A stretch of 64,000 nucleotides of DNA from Mesostigma viride (Eukaryota > Streptophyta > Mesostigmatophyceae > Mesostigmatales > Mesostigmataceae). The translations under genes and the position numbers were made by a program. Under the pieces are notes generated by a model, which searched no databases, was not told where the DNA came from, and worked only from the letters and a program-made list of their open reading frames with translations. This document shows, one piece after another, positions 23,501-34,500 of this stretch. The stretch lies in assembly GCA_009746045.1 (NCBI GenBank), contig RPFO01000065.1, positions 8,201,241-8,265,240 on the forward strand, read 5' to 3'. How positions within the stretch are numbered: position 1 is the first letter of the stretch; each line of letters starts with the position of its first letter.

Positions 23501-24668
23501 CCCTGGCATGGAGCCCCCCTGCATGATATGACAGGACAAACCATGAAGGTTGGTCAGCATATAGAGCCCTATTCAGGGAATGGAAACAACCCAAATCGAT
23601 AAACGATATCGGCAAGTTAACGTACCGAAACGTAGAACTTCCACCTCCTCAAAATCTTCCCCAAAGGCCATATCGGCACTTGATGGGCTCTCTCCTTTTC
23701 CAGTTGCCGCCTCAATTCCGCCTCGAAGAACAACTCGAGGGACTGCCAATGGCCTCCCGCCTCTAAATCAGACCACTCCGTGTCTGTCTTGGTTCGGATA
23801 CTCTGGAGACAATCAACCAACGAGATTTGATCCAACCATTCCTGGACGACTTCCCGGTATGGCTTATATGTCTGAATAACATGGAAGTCCTCCCGGTGCC
23901 GGAAACTTTGGATCACCTGTCCAGCCCAATCCAAAAAGAAAGCGACCGCTTCCCGCGAAAGGCTGGCGTCCGGGCTGACAAGAAAGTCAGTCCGCCACTT
24001 AACAAAAGATTGCAGTAAGTGGTCTCTTGCCATGTCCAAATGCGCGATCACTTCATGTGCGCGGCTCCTCCAATCCTCTACGTCATTCATTTCTTCCGGC
24101 ACAATTACGATATAGTCACTGTTGGACGTGTCAACAAATCCTTGCCTGACAATATCAAACACTTCATCTTCCGACAGTGAAGCCCTCGAATCCGCTCTCA
24201 TATCTCCAGTCATGAGTTTAAAGAGCTGATGCAACGCAGTGTTTTCAAGGTTTCCATATAGGAAGCCTCGATGCATGTGAAGCCAATGTGGACCTCGAAC
24301 TTTTCAACCTCATCAAAGAGCGTCGACCATATTAAAGGACGACGGAAAGTAACGTCCGACATCTCCTTCAGATTAAGGATGCACGACTGCGCGATCTTCA
24401 AACCTCATACATGTCGTCACCAACGACCCTCTTCCCATGAATGGCTCGCTGTGTGGCTTCGAACAATGCAAGACGGCCAGGCGCGTCGTTCTTCCAAATT
24501 ATGTGTGCCGACTCCGGACGGTCCACGACGACACCGGACTTCTCTGCAAACGTATCTCGCCGAAAGAAGCGGATCAAGCCTCTCAAGCCCTTTTCGGTTT
24601 TACGACTCACCCCAGCCTCCAGACTCAGTCTGAGCCAGGTACTGTTTCAGAATGGCCACCGTGGAGGG
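17539..24668 (-). CDS. Multi-exon gene of unknown function carried by the giant transposon
   Basis: I do not recognise this protein. Canonical GT-AG junctions define exons at 23626-24668, 23456-23518, 23256-23318, 23003-23131, 22335-22876, 20980-22146, 18193-20724 and 17539-18135. Where checked, the introns fall in phase 0, and two exons are exactly 63 nt. The product exceeds 1,800 residues. The N-terminal half is globular-looking, with W/F/L-rich segments (for example FVKWLKHYHGAKID). The 18193-20724 exon begins LTGKLEKLFDIAKGAN, carries a K/E-rich linker, then a nuclear-type tail with four Q(V/T)PKKQLR-like repeats, poly-E/D tracts and AT-hook-like basic patches. The last exon has a W-rich globular end (KLWWMPLDYAMKVVKL). 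Three to six frame slips occur inside exons, several in homopolymers. Several introns hold the element's palindrome. It could be a DNA- or chromatin-binding accessory protein; this is inferred from composition only. Confidence 0.6.
20725..20979 (-). repeat. Intron carrying three copies of the palindrome
   Basis: This 255-nt phase-0 intron has donor GTAAGC and acceptor GTCGCAG. It contains palindromic elements at 20782-20803, 20868-20889 and 20938-20959. Each is a variant of GGGTCTMGCTGCAGCKAGACCC-type sequence and each is preceded by AATTCC/AAAATTC-like spacer words. The tandem arrangement inside one intron suggests multiplication after intron formation. Confidence 0.8.
22280..23414. repeat. 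Intronic palindromes at three further introns
   Basis: Copies lie at about 22288-22312 (degenerate, CGTCTACCCGCAGCGAGAGG), 22938-22959 (GTCTCTCTGCGGAGATACCC) and 23393-23414 (GGGTCTACCTGCAGCTAGAC...). They fall in the introns 22147-22334, 22877-23002 and 23319-23455. The short introns 23132-23255 and 23519-23625 lack one. None lies in an exon. Confidence 0.75.
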
Positions 24669-24858
24669 CTGCAGACAACAAGAGTAAAAAAAAGGCCACA
24701 CATCGTCATCGTCGTCGTCAACAACCTTAACTCCTAGGTCAACGTCTCTCCGCAGCTAGACCCTTACGATCAATGTATGGCATAAAATCCCACCTTTCTA
24801 CGATACACACACGCCGTTCAAGCCATCTGAAAATGTACGTCTTACATTAAAAACATAC

Positions 24859-25420
24859 CTGATAATCGACTGAAAATCGTTCGTGAAGAAGGGGTGGGCT
24901 CCCGTTCTCGTCCTTCTCCCCCTCAACTGCCTTCGCAGCCTCCCCTCCTTCCTCGCAGCCTCCTCCATCTTCCTCGCGGCCTCTTCCGCCTTCATCCTCT
25001 CCTGTCCATCTGCAAAAAAGAGCGGCCTCCTCCGCAAGAATTCCCTTCGCTGCCGCCTCGTCTTCTTCTTCGCTCCTCCTTCTGCTTCGCCACCAGGTCC
25101 TGTGCTCCTTCTCCTGGGCAGCCTTTTTTCCTTTACTCCCTCTCCTCCTCCTCCCTCTCCGCCTTCTCCAGCCTCTCCTTCTCCTCCTCTCCACCCTCTC
25201 CCTCTCCGCCTTCTCGATGGCCTCCCTCTCCGCCTTCTCCTTCTCCTTGTCCTTTTGTCGAGAGCCGCGTATTCGTCAGCAAAGCTTGCGGCCATTAGCT
25301 AACAAATCGGACAACCGCTTCTTGACGCGATCCCGAACCGGCGATTCCGGGTCTTCAGGCCTCCCGTTAGTCTGATCGCGCTCGTCCTCCTCAACAAGCT
25401 CACTGATAGACTTCCTCAGC
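24859..25420 (-). CDS. E/K/R-rich coiled-coil exon(s), frame-broken
   Basis: A donor CAG/GTATGT at 24858/24859 ends the frame ...HERFSVDYQ in phase 0, joining it to the next exon across an intron (24669-24858) that carries a palindrome at 24743-24763. Upstream the codons spell charged helix-forming sequence (DKEKEKAEREAIEKAERER, later EEAARKMEEAARKEG), but at least three one-base slips scatter it over all frames. Further upstream, 25300-25420, another frame reads SISELVEEDERD and VRDRVKKRLSDLL. This is likely the N-terminal coiled-coil part of the same gene. Confidence 0.5.
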
Positions 25421-25990
25421 TTCTGAGCTCTTGGTGCGGTCGTCTTCCTCTACCCACTCGCCGCAGGCTTACGCTTAGACTGAATGCTTGGGGGACGGCG
25501 AGCGGGACGCAGCAGCGGGGACTTGCTGGTGGCGGCGAGCGGGACTTGGGGGAAAGCAGAGCGGGACGGCGAGCGGGTCGCAGTTGCGGGGTTCTTTGGT
25601 TGACGGCGAGGGGGACTTGCGAGAAGGAGAGCGGGACGCCAGGTAGCGGGGGAACTTTGGGCGGGAAGGGGGGACTTGCGGTTCGGCGAACGGGTCGCAG
25701 TTGCGGGGACTTTTGGGGACTTGCGGGGCGGCGCGGGACGCAGTAGCCTCCGGCCGACTTGGGGCGGCGATGGAGACTTACGGGGCGGAAACGGGACGGA
25801 GCGCGAGACGCAGCAGCGAGAGAGGTGGGGGGTATAATTCTGTCCAACTCGCTGGGGGCAAGTTGGACTTGGAGGGCGAGGGGGACTCGGTGGGGGGGAC
25901 CTCGCAAGACTTTTACGGGACCGAACTGCAACGAAGGAAACTCCTCCGTTGCGTTCGGCTCCGGCGAGGTGTTCGACGTCATCTTGGGTG
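25416..25990 (-). CDS. Proline/arginine-rich N-terminal region, hypothetical
   Basis: From an ATG near 25980 the minus frame begins MTSNTSPEPNATEEFPS and continues as a P-, R- and S-rich low-complexity chain with repeated (R)RPA, PQLRPxRR and PKSPP-like words, to 25416. The likely role is a disordered N-terminus of the multi-exon gene downstream. No domain is visible. The plus strand is also open here, so coding is not certain. Confidence 0.35.
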
Positions 25991-26107
25991 AAACGGAGTG
26001 GCCTTGACAGAATCGGAATAGGAGGACGACATCTGCAGAACTATCAAAAAAGCAAGTTTTCACAATGTCATTCAGAATCTGAATCGCCGGCAGAAAAACG
26101 ATGGGAG

Positions 26108-26570
26108 GGGTCTCGCTGCAGCTAGACCCTTTCGTGGATTCTAAAAGGACATTTAGTTTAATGCAAAACTTTGGCGTCTCGCTGCAGCGAGACCCTCACT
26201 TCAAGCAAAAACAAATCATTTTTAGGGTGAGCGTTAAACAAGCAACCTCCCATCATGCAAACATAAAAAAGTATACATTCCTTGGGGTCTCGCTTGCAGC
26301 GAGACCCTAACGTCAAACAAAAAACAAATAATTTTAGGGTGAGCGAAGGAAGCCCCTCCCATCTTGCAAAATTAAAAGTCGACATTCGTAGGGGTCTCGC
26401 TGCAGCGAGACCCTAACACCGATACAAAAACAAATCATTTAAGGGTGAGAAAAGAAAGACCCCCCATCATTGAAAAACATAAAAATTGACATTCCTTGGG
26501 GTCTCGACTGCAGCGAGACCCTAACGTCAATACAAAAACAAAATTCCGAGGGTTCTACCGCAGCGGACCC
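26108..26570. repeat. Tandem array of about 107-bp units each with the palindrome
   Basis: Palindrome copies lie at 26108-26129, 26174-26195, 26285-26307, 26392-26413, 26499-26521 and 26550-26570. The four middle ones are embedded in a repeated unit of about 107 bp: palindrome, CTAACGTCAA, ACAAAAACAAATCATTT, AGGGTGAG, CCCCTCCCATC, TTGACATTCCTTGG. The array sits just upstream of the minus-strand gene's presumed start and could include its promoter, although no promoter element is identified. Confidence 0.9.
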
Positions 26571-26579
26571 TTACGACCA

Positions 26580-27235
26580 CGTATAAATAATGTGGGGGGG
26601 GAAGCTACGTATAAATCATGTGGGGGGGGATGCTATGTATAAATGCATGTGGGGGGTGGCTGGCATTAATAATTAAATGTGGGGGTGTGATGGCATGAAT
26701 AAATAAATGGGGGGGGTGCTGCCATGAATAAAGAATGTGGGGGTGTGATGGCATGAATAATGAATGTTGGGGGTGCTGGCATTAATAATTAAATGTGGGG
26801 GGGTGATGGCATGAATAAATAAATGTGGGGGTGCTGCCAGAATAAAAGATGTGGGGGTGATGGCATGAATAAATAAATGTGGGGGGTGCTGCCATGAATA
26901 AAGAATGTGGGGGTGCTGCCATGATAAAAGAATGTGGGGTGTGATGGCATGAATAAATGAATGTTGGGGGTGCTGGCATTAATATAAATGTGGGGGGTGA
27001 TGGCATGAATAAATAAATGTGGGGGGGTGCTGCCATGAATAAAAGAATGTGGGGGTGTGATGGCATGAATAAATGAATGTTGGGGGGTGCTGGCTTAATA
27101 TTAAATGTGGGGGGTGATGGCATGAATAAATAAATTGTGGGGGTGTGCTGCCATGAATAAAAGATGTGGGGGGGTGATGCATTAATAATTAAATGTGGGG
27201 GGATGATGGCATGATAAATAAATGATACGTGCGAT
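26580..27235. repeat. Minisatellite with ATGTGGGGGGTG core, plus orientation
   Basis: About 22 units of about 30 bp, alternating two types: AATGTGGGGGGTGATGGCAT-GAATAAATA and AATGTGGGGGTGCTGCCAT-GAATAAA. G-run length varies between five and eight, giving frequent frame changes. No gene. Confidence 0.9.
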
Positions 27236-29710
27236 CACCCCCCCACATGTATTGATAACGTAGGCATCACCCCCCACGTGTATTAATACGTAGCATCCCC
27301 CCCACATGTATTGATACGTAGCAGCACCCCCCACATGTATTGATACGTAGCAGCACCCCCCACATGTATTGATACGTAGCAGCACCCCCCCACATGTATT
27401 GAATACCGTAGATCCCCCAACGACATGTATTTGATACCGTAGCAGGCAACCCCCCCACATGTAATTGATACGTAGCAGCACCCCCCACACTTATTGATAC
27501 GTAGCAGCACCCCCCACATGTTTGATACGTAAGCAGCACCCCCCCACATGTATTGATACGTCAGCAGCACCCCCCCACGCTGTATATACCGTAGCATCCC
27601 CCCAACTGTATTGATACGTAAGCAGACCCCCCCACAATGTATTGATACGTAGCACACCCCCCCACATGTAATTGATACGTAGCGCACCCCCCCACAATGT
27701 ATTGATACGAGCAGCACCCCACATGTATTGATACGTAGCAGCACCCCCCACGTGTATTGATACGTCAGCAGCACCCCCCACCGTGTATTGATACGTAGCA
27801 GCACCCCCCACTGTATTGATACGTAGCGCACCCCCCACATGTATTGATACGTAGCAGCACCCCCCACATGCTATTGATTACGTAGCATCCCCCCCCCACA
27901 TGTATATTGATACGTATGCAGCACCCCCCACATGTATTGATACGTTGCAGCACCCCCACATGTATTGATACGTAGCAGCACCCCCACGTGATTGATCGTG
28001 CAGCACCCCCACATGTATTGATACGTAGCAGCACCCCCACTGTATCTGATACGCAGCACCCCCCCACGTGTATTGAATACGTTGCAGCACCCCCCACATG
28101 TATTGATACGTAGCAGCACCCCCCACATGATTTGATACTCAGCAGCACCCCCCACATGTATTGATACGAGCAGCACCCCCCACATGTAATATACGTATGC
28201 AGCACCCGCCCCCACGTGCTATTGATACGTAGCAGCACCCCCCCGTGTATTGATACGTAGCAGCCCCCCCCACAATGTATTGCTACGTAGCAGCACCCCC
28301 CCACATGTATTGATTTACAGCAGCACCCCCCCCATGTATTGATACGTAGCATCCCCCCCACACATGTATTGTACGTAGCAGCACCCCCCAATGTATTGAC
28401 ACGTAGCAGGCCCCCCACCATGTATTGATACGTAGCAGCCACCCCCCACCTACATGTCATACGTAGCAGCACCCCCCACGTGTATTCGAACTAGCAGCAA
28501 CCCCCCGACATGTATTGATACGTAGCATCCCCCCACACAATGTATGATCGTAGCACACCCCCCCACATCGTATTGACAACGTTAGCCAGCACCCCCACAT
28601 GTTATTGATAGTAGCCAGCCCCCACCACATGTATTGATACGTAGCAGCACCCCCCGTGTATTGATACGTAGCAGCACCCCCCACATGTATTGATACGTTA
28701 GCATCCCCCCCACACTTGTATTGAACGTTAGCCAGCACCCCCCAACATGTAATTGAATACGTAGCAGACCCCCCCACATGTATTGATACGTTTAGCACAG
28801 CACCCCCCCATTGATTTGATAACGTTAGCAGCACCCCCCACGTGTATTGATACGTAGCAGCACACCCCCACGTGTCATTGATACGTAGCAAGCACCCCCA
28901 CATGTATTGATACGTAGCAGCACCCCCCCCATGTATTGATACGTAGCATCCCCCCCATGTATTTGATACGTAGCATCCCCCACCACAGTATTTGATACCG
29001 TAGCAGCACCCCCCCACATTGTTTGATACGTAGCGCACCCCCCAATGTATTGATACGTGCAGCACCCCCCCACATGTATTGATATCGTAGCAGCACCCCC
29101 CCACGTGTATTGTTACGTAGGCGAAGCACCCCCCACGTGTATTGATACGTAGCAGCACCCCCCACGTGTATTGATACGTAGCAGCACCCCCCCTTGTATG
29201 ACCATACGTAGCCAGACCCCCCCAGCACTGTTATTGATAGTAAGCAGCACCCCCCCACATGTATTGATACGTTAGCCAGCACCCCCCCACGTGTGATTGA
29301 TACGTACGCAAGCACCCCCCACTGTATTGATACTAGCAGCACCCCCCCCATGTATTGATACGTAGCAGCCACCCCCCAGTATGATACGTCGCGCCACATG
29401 ATGAATCACGTAGCAGCACCCCCCCACATGTATTGATACGTAGCGCACCCCCCACTGTATTTTACGTCTGCACCTGGCACCCCCCACGTAGTATTGATAC
29501 GTAGCAGCACCACCTGTTACTGATACGTACGGACCCCATTATTGATACAGTAGCAGCACCCCCCCACATGTATTGATACGTAGCAGCACCCCCCCGTGTC
29601 ATTGATACGTAGCAGCACCCCCCACATGTATTGATACGTAAGAGCACCCCCCACATGTATTGATACGTAGCAGCAACCCCCCCACATGTTATTTGATACG
29701 TAGCAGCACA
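27236..29710. repeat. Minisatellite with CACCCCCCACATG core, inverted relative to its neighbour
   Basis: Roughly 80 units of about 30 bp (CACCCCCCACATGTATTGATACGTAGCAG type) with many one-base length differences. Its core is the reverse complement of the core of the array at 26580-27235, so the two arrays face each other at about 27235. There are no spacers, so it is not a CRISPR array. Short W/G/Y/V-rich open frames on the minus strand are artefacts of the repeat. Confidence 0.93.
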
Positions 29711-29712
29711 AT

Positions 29713-30415
29713 TTTTAGTAGCTACCATCCACGTTGCGGCAAAAGATACCATTTTTTTGTTTCGGCAATAATGAAGATTTCTTGCAAACTATCGTCTATG
29801 CAGGAGGTAGCACGTCCGATGTTATAATCGGCAGGTAGCATGCAAACGTCGAAACGATATGAAGGGAAAAAAGCATCAAACAGGAGCACCGATTAGAAAC
29901 GCAGCAATGCGTATGTGCACATCTACACATTAACCTAACCCAGACCAACAGGCATAGCAAACCTGGAAGGGACCCAGAAACGCCAGCACACATGATCGAC
30001 AATGTGCGAGACCAAGAAACGCTCCTGGCAACAGACTTAAAGGATGGATGCCAGTGTGGATTAGGATCGGCTAAGCTGACTCTCCGAGATGCCTGCAGGT
30101 TTAGCTAGCAACGAAAGAGGAAGCAGATTTTTTATCACTCTTGCTGCTAACCATTAGAGTTCTCTGGATCGGCCAGCGGAACCATGTTGTCGCCAGTGGC
30201 TAATGCATGTTCGTCGGTCGTGCATAGCGTTTGTTTAGTTTGCCGGTTTTTTGATAGAACATTTTAGTTCAGCCTACCATCCAGATGCGGAAAGCATCAC
30301 TCTTTTTTTCGTTGTGCGGCTAAAGGCAGGACAGATTCAAACTTCCGGCACCAGGCAGGTATCAACGTAGGATTTTATAATCCAGCAGGTAGCATGCAAA
30401 CGTCGAAACGATATG
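29713..30415. repeat. Diverged 150-bp direct repeat
   Basis: Blocks at about 29713-29860 and 30264-30415 share CTACCATCCA(C/G), GCGGCAAA/GCGGAAAGCATC, a T-rich run, TTATAATC, and finally the identical 28-bp word that begins GGTAGCATGCAAACGTCG and ends at ATATG. The sequence between them has no supported gene. Confidence 0.75.
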
Positions 30416-30419
30416 GCAG

Positions 30420-30681
30420 CTCGTATCAGCTATGGGGTCTCTCTGCGGCTGCGCTTCTTTTTCGATGGGCGATGGGACGGTCGCAATTCGCAAACGGACG
30501 CGGCGTCACAGGGCTGAACGGTATTGAAAAAATTGGAAACGTGGCATCCTCGTTCCTCCCCACGGAACTGAAAACTGGAAGCGCGGCGCTGGTGCAAAAG
30601 CTCGATCCCATCTTTTGGAACCAAGCTAGCGGATTGGACGACATCCAATATGCCGTCACCCGTGCTTGTGGCCGCAGGTAT
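30420..30681 (+). CDS. Possible exon, unrecognised
   Basis: An open stretch (NGIEKIGNVASSFLPTE, later VQKLDPIFWNQASGLDD) is preceded by a degenerate palindrome (GGGGTCTCTCTGCGGCTGCG at about 30434) and followed by a plausible donor, CCGCAG/GTATAAAA. This is the same layout as the exons of the two main genes of the element. It might be an upstream exon of the transposase gene. Weak evidence. Confidence 0.3.
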
Positions 30682-30849
30682 AAAAAGAGACGACCTCCAG
30701 CCCATTTACCTGGGAACATTCGGATGTTTGGCTGACATCGTTACCATGCGTCAATGTACAATGAGGTTCTGGGTTCGATTCCTGGTGTGGTCATGGAAAT
30801 AAATTTTTTTCTGCACATCTACTGAAATCAGTCATAGCACCAAACAATC

Positions 30850-31508
30850 ACGCTGCAGCGAGACGCTATAGCCCTGGAGCCGCTGATAAACCTGACATCC
30901 GGTACGTCTTACTATCATAGATTGCCGAACTATATAATAATAATAGTCTATACCACTTTTTCTTGTAAATGATTTACTAAATAATGATTCTATATACTTT
31001 AACATACCATATTATTAAAGTATGTGGAATTTAACCATGCTATTCACAATATATTATAAAATCTTTTGCAAAATATACTGTAATTAGTATATATATTTTC
31101 TGATAAACAATTTTATCAATGCTACTGTGTTATTTTTGTTATTCTCGCCATGCAGGTATCTGAGTGTTCTGGGAGAACTAATAAGAGAATGAGCCGCGAA
31201 GGTGAGGAAAACCTGAAATCTTTTCGTCCTTATTGGGGTCTCTCTGCAGCTAGACCATTTATAACCACAAGCAATAGCTTAAATTCAAGGGTCTCGCTGC
31301 AGCTAGACCCTCTTTATGGTTGCTATAAAATTAATGAATCAGAAGTCTGTGATTTAACAATCGCACGCCGCAATGAAGGGTCTAGCTGCAGCGAGACCCC
31401 AATCTTGGTCGGGGTATGCTAAGTTCACCACATCAGGTAATCTTTTCGTCTAACGGAAAAAGCCCCTCTAAGGGTCTAGCTGCAGCTAGACCCCAATCGT
31501 GGTAAAAA
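30850..31508. repeat. AT-rich spacer followed by four palindromes upstream of the transposase
   Basis: The stretch 30900-31150 is strongly AT-rich with no gene. Palindromes follow at about 31237-31257, 31289-31310, 31378-31399 and 31472-31493, spaced about 52-94 bp apart, immediately before the first transposase exon. They may lie in a 5' intron or the promoter region. Confidence 0.75.
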
Positions 31509-34500
31509 ATGATACACTTTCGAACTTTGTCTGTAATTGTCGCTTTTCCCAACGATACTCGATTTGCATGGATTTCGTTGTGCCGGTCGTCATGGCATGC
31601 AGCACGCGAACGGGTGGGAGTTTTCGCCCTTGCGTCCGGTCGTCCAGGATTCAGTGCAATTAAGTTGAACACCGGGACGAAGCAGTCAACTGGCGCAAAA
31701 AGGGTTTTCGGAGATGAGAACCAGAATCCAGCGCAGCCTGAAGCCAAGGAAGTCAAGCGGCCGGGAGAATACTCGAAATCAAAGAGGGTTATTGGGGAAT
31801 ATTTCGCTGACCAGGCGTTTGAAGCGGCTCAGGCGATGACAAAACCCGAGGGGCGGGGGCCGGCTTTCGACCAGATGATTGCTGGCTTTAACTCTAGGGC
31901 CGCTGAACTAGGTCACGGGAAGTATCATGAGGAGGCGAAAAAGCTTTACAATCAGGAGCGGATGGCAGAACTGAACAGGTTCTGGGTGGCTCGGATTAAC
32001 GGCTTTTTTGATGGTCTGACCAAAAGCGACGCAGACAGAGACGTCAGGATGGTGCTGATGTCCACGCTTTACTGTGGTGACGACTTGGAGAAGGAGTTTT
32101 CGGCCGCGGAGTTGGAGAACCTGACGGGGATGGACGCCAAGAAGATTCGCGGAATTCGCGCGATACGAAGGCAGCAGAAGTTGGACTACCTCAGACACGC
32201 GCAGGCTCGCAAGGGGCGCCCTTTGCCGCAATTCGTGATTGACGCGATAGTGGACGCGTGGATGCACGATGATGAGTCGCGCGCCTCCTCCCAGATGAAG
32301 GATGTCAAGCGCACTTACAGCAGGGAGGGTCGTGGCAATCACGGGGTGCTCGTCGCCGTTGAGGGAGCGCGCTATTACATGACCTCCAAGGAGGACATGT
32401 ACAATCACTTTCTCGAAAAGCATGCGTACTGGAACAAAAGGAGTAACCAGTATGATAAGGACGTGGGCATTCACGTGGGCTACACGACCTTCTGCAAATA
32501 CGCGCCCGATTGCATCAAGGGCAAGTGGAAGGAGAGGAACCTGTGCGCGTGTGAGAAGCACGTCACCATGCAGTCGGCCATGGGGGCGTGGACCAAGCAC
32601 TCCAATGCGAACCACGGCAAGAACTGCAAGTGTGGCGCGGAGTGTGCGGGATGCTCCAAGTACAGAGAGCCGGACGGTACTTGCGGAATGTGGAAAGCCA
32701 TTCACTCGACGGACTGGATCAAGCACTTTCACTGCCCGGTGTCCGCCGAGACTGACGGCAGGGATAACGGGCTGCGTGAAGGGGGCGGAATGGGCGGGGG
32801 GATGGAAGAGGGGGAGGGGGAAGATGAATGGCGGGGACGGGACCTGGAAGACCTCGACATTTCTGAGAGGCTGGTGGAGGACGAAGATGGGGTGCCGAGG
32901 ACGGAGAGGGTTCACCGCATACTGAAGATGGCGTGTGTGGAGGGGTTCTGTCCTGAGGAATCATGCGGCATCCATAATAACTGGGTGCAGTGTGATCGGG
33001 ACAAGAATTCCACGGAGATTCTGAATTGGTTCAAGTTCGAGATGGTGGAGCAGACTGTGACCCGACGGGTGAATGTGAGTTGGTTTCGATTTTATTTCTC
33101 CGTTAATATGTTGTTGACTTTTTTTTTTGTGACCTATAGCTGCAGCGAGACCCTTTGTGAGTTGCAGTTATCTTATCGAAATGCGATTTTATTGCAAATC
33201 GAAACTGTCTGCGGACCTTTGCGAAACAGGGCGAGACCGATGGCAGGGCGGCGAAGAAGGTGAAGCGGCCCGAGCAAGTCCAAATGAGGTCCACCCCAGC
33301 TGAGCTGCGGGACGAGATTCTTAAGATGTGGGACAAGTTCACCGTGCACTGCTTTACGGCCTGGTCGCAGGCGGATACAATCAAGGATCGGGAGAAGAAT
33401 CTGAGAGAGGGGGACGTGCTCGTGCACGGCGACTGGGCCGAGAACTACGAGAACAGCAGCTACGTCCAACTGCAGTCGCAGTACTTCCACAAGCGCAGCC
33501 ACATCCTGATGCCCATGATCGTGCGTTATCGGCTCAACGGCGAGCTGGAAAAGCGCGTCTTCTTTTTCCTGGGGGATTCCAGTATCAAGCGGGGCGAGCG
33601 CGCACTCGTATACGCTCTTCGCAAGATTCTGGAAACCCTGCGGGTAGAAGTAGGGGTAGAGGTGCGAAACCTGTACATGTGCTCGGACAACTGCGCGGTG
33701 CAGTTTAAGTCCAGGTACGTGATTAACCAGATTAACGGTCTGCTCATGGGGGATCCCGACCTGCAGGCCTTTGAGTTCCACTACATGGGGGAGCAGCATG
33801 GGAAGGGGGAGGTGGATGGTCAAGGAGCGAAGTGCAAGTGCGTCTTGAGGGAAATGCAGAGGATTCCCGAAAACCAGCACATACTTGAGACCCACCAGCT
33901 AGTCGCCTACTTGAACCAGAACTGGCAGGGCGGCAAGACATCGAGCAGGGAGTCGGCCCGCGCGCGGGCCGAGAACGTCACTCGCCACTTCTTCCTTTTA
34001 CCCCCGGTACGGAATTGTGTGTTATTTCAGGTTTTAAGACGTCAACTGCCGCTGTTCTATAAAAATTCAAACCCAATAAAGGTATCTCTGCAGAGAGACC
34101 CTATATACTGTCAATGGGTTGCTTTTCTTTTAGGTATGAAATTTCGCTTGTTCTATCGGTATGAAGGGGTCTCTCTGCAGCTATACCCTGTGTCGAATTT
34201 CGATCACTTGATATCTTGTCGTACGTTGTTATTATGATTCGAATGGGGTCTCTCTGCAGCTATACCCTGTGTCGAATTTCGATCACTTAATATCTTGTCG
34301 TACGTTGTTATTATGATTCGAATGGGGTCTCTCTGCAGCTATACCCTGTGTCGAATTTTGATCACTTGATGTCTTGTCGTTATTTTTTTTTTTAAGGGGT
34401 CTCTCTGCAGCTATACCCTGTTTTATTGATTTTTGGTCAATTTTGCTAACTTGAACGGTATTCTTTTTGCCCTAACTATTTGATGACAGGACGTCGAGTC

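Noticed and set aside
27236-29710. CRISPR-like array of about 30-bp repeats
   Set aside because: Units are contiguous with no unique spacers, the context is eukaryotic, and units vary by one-base indels. It is a minisatellite.
30761-30800. tRNA gene suggested by GGTTCGATTCC at about 30771
   Set aside because: The T-arm-like word is present, but no matching acceptor, D-arm or anticodon arm could be drawn within 90 bp upstream.
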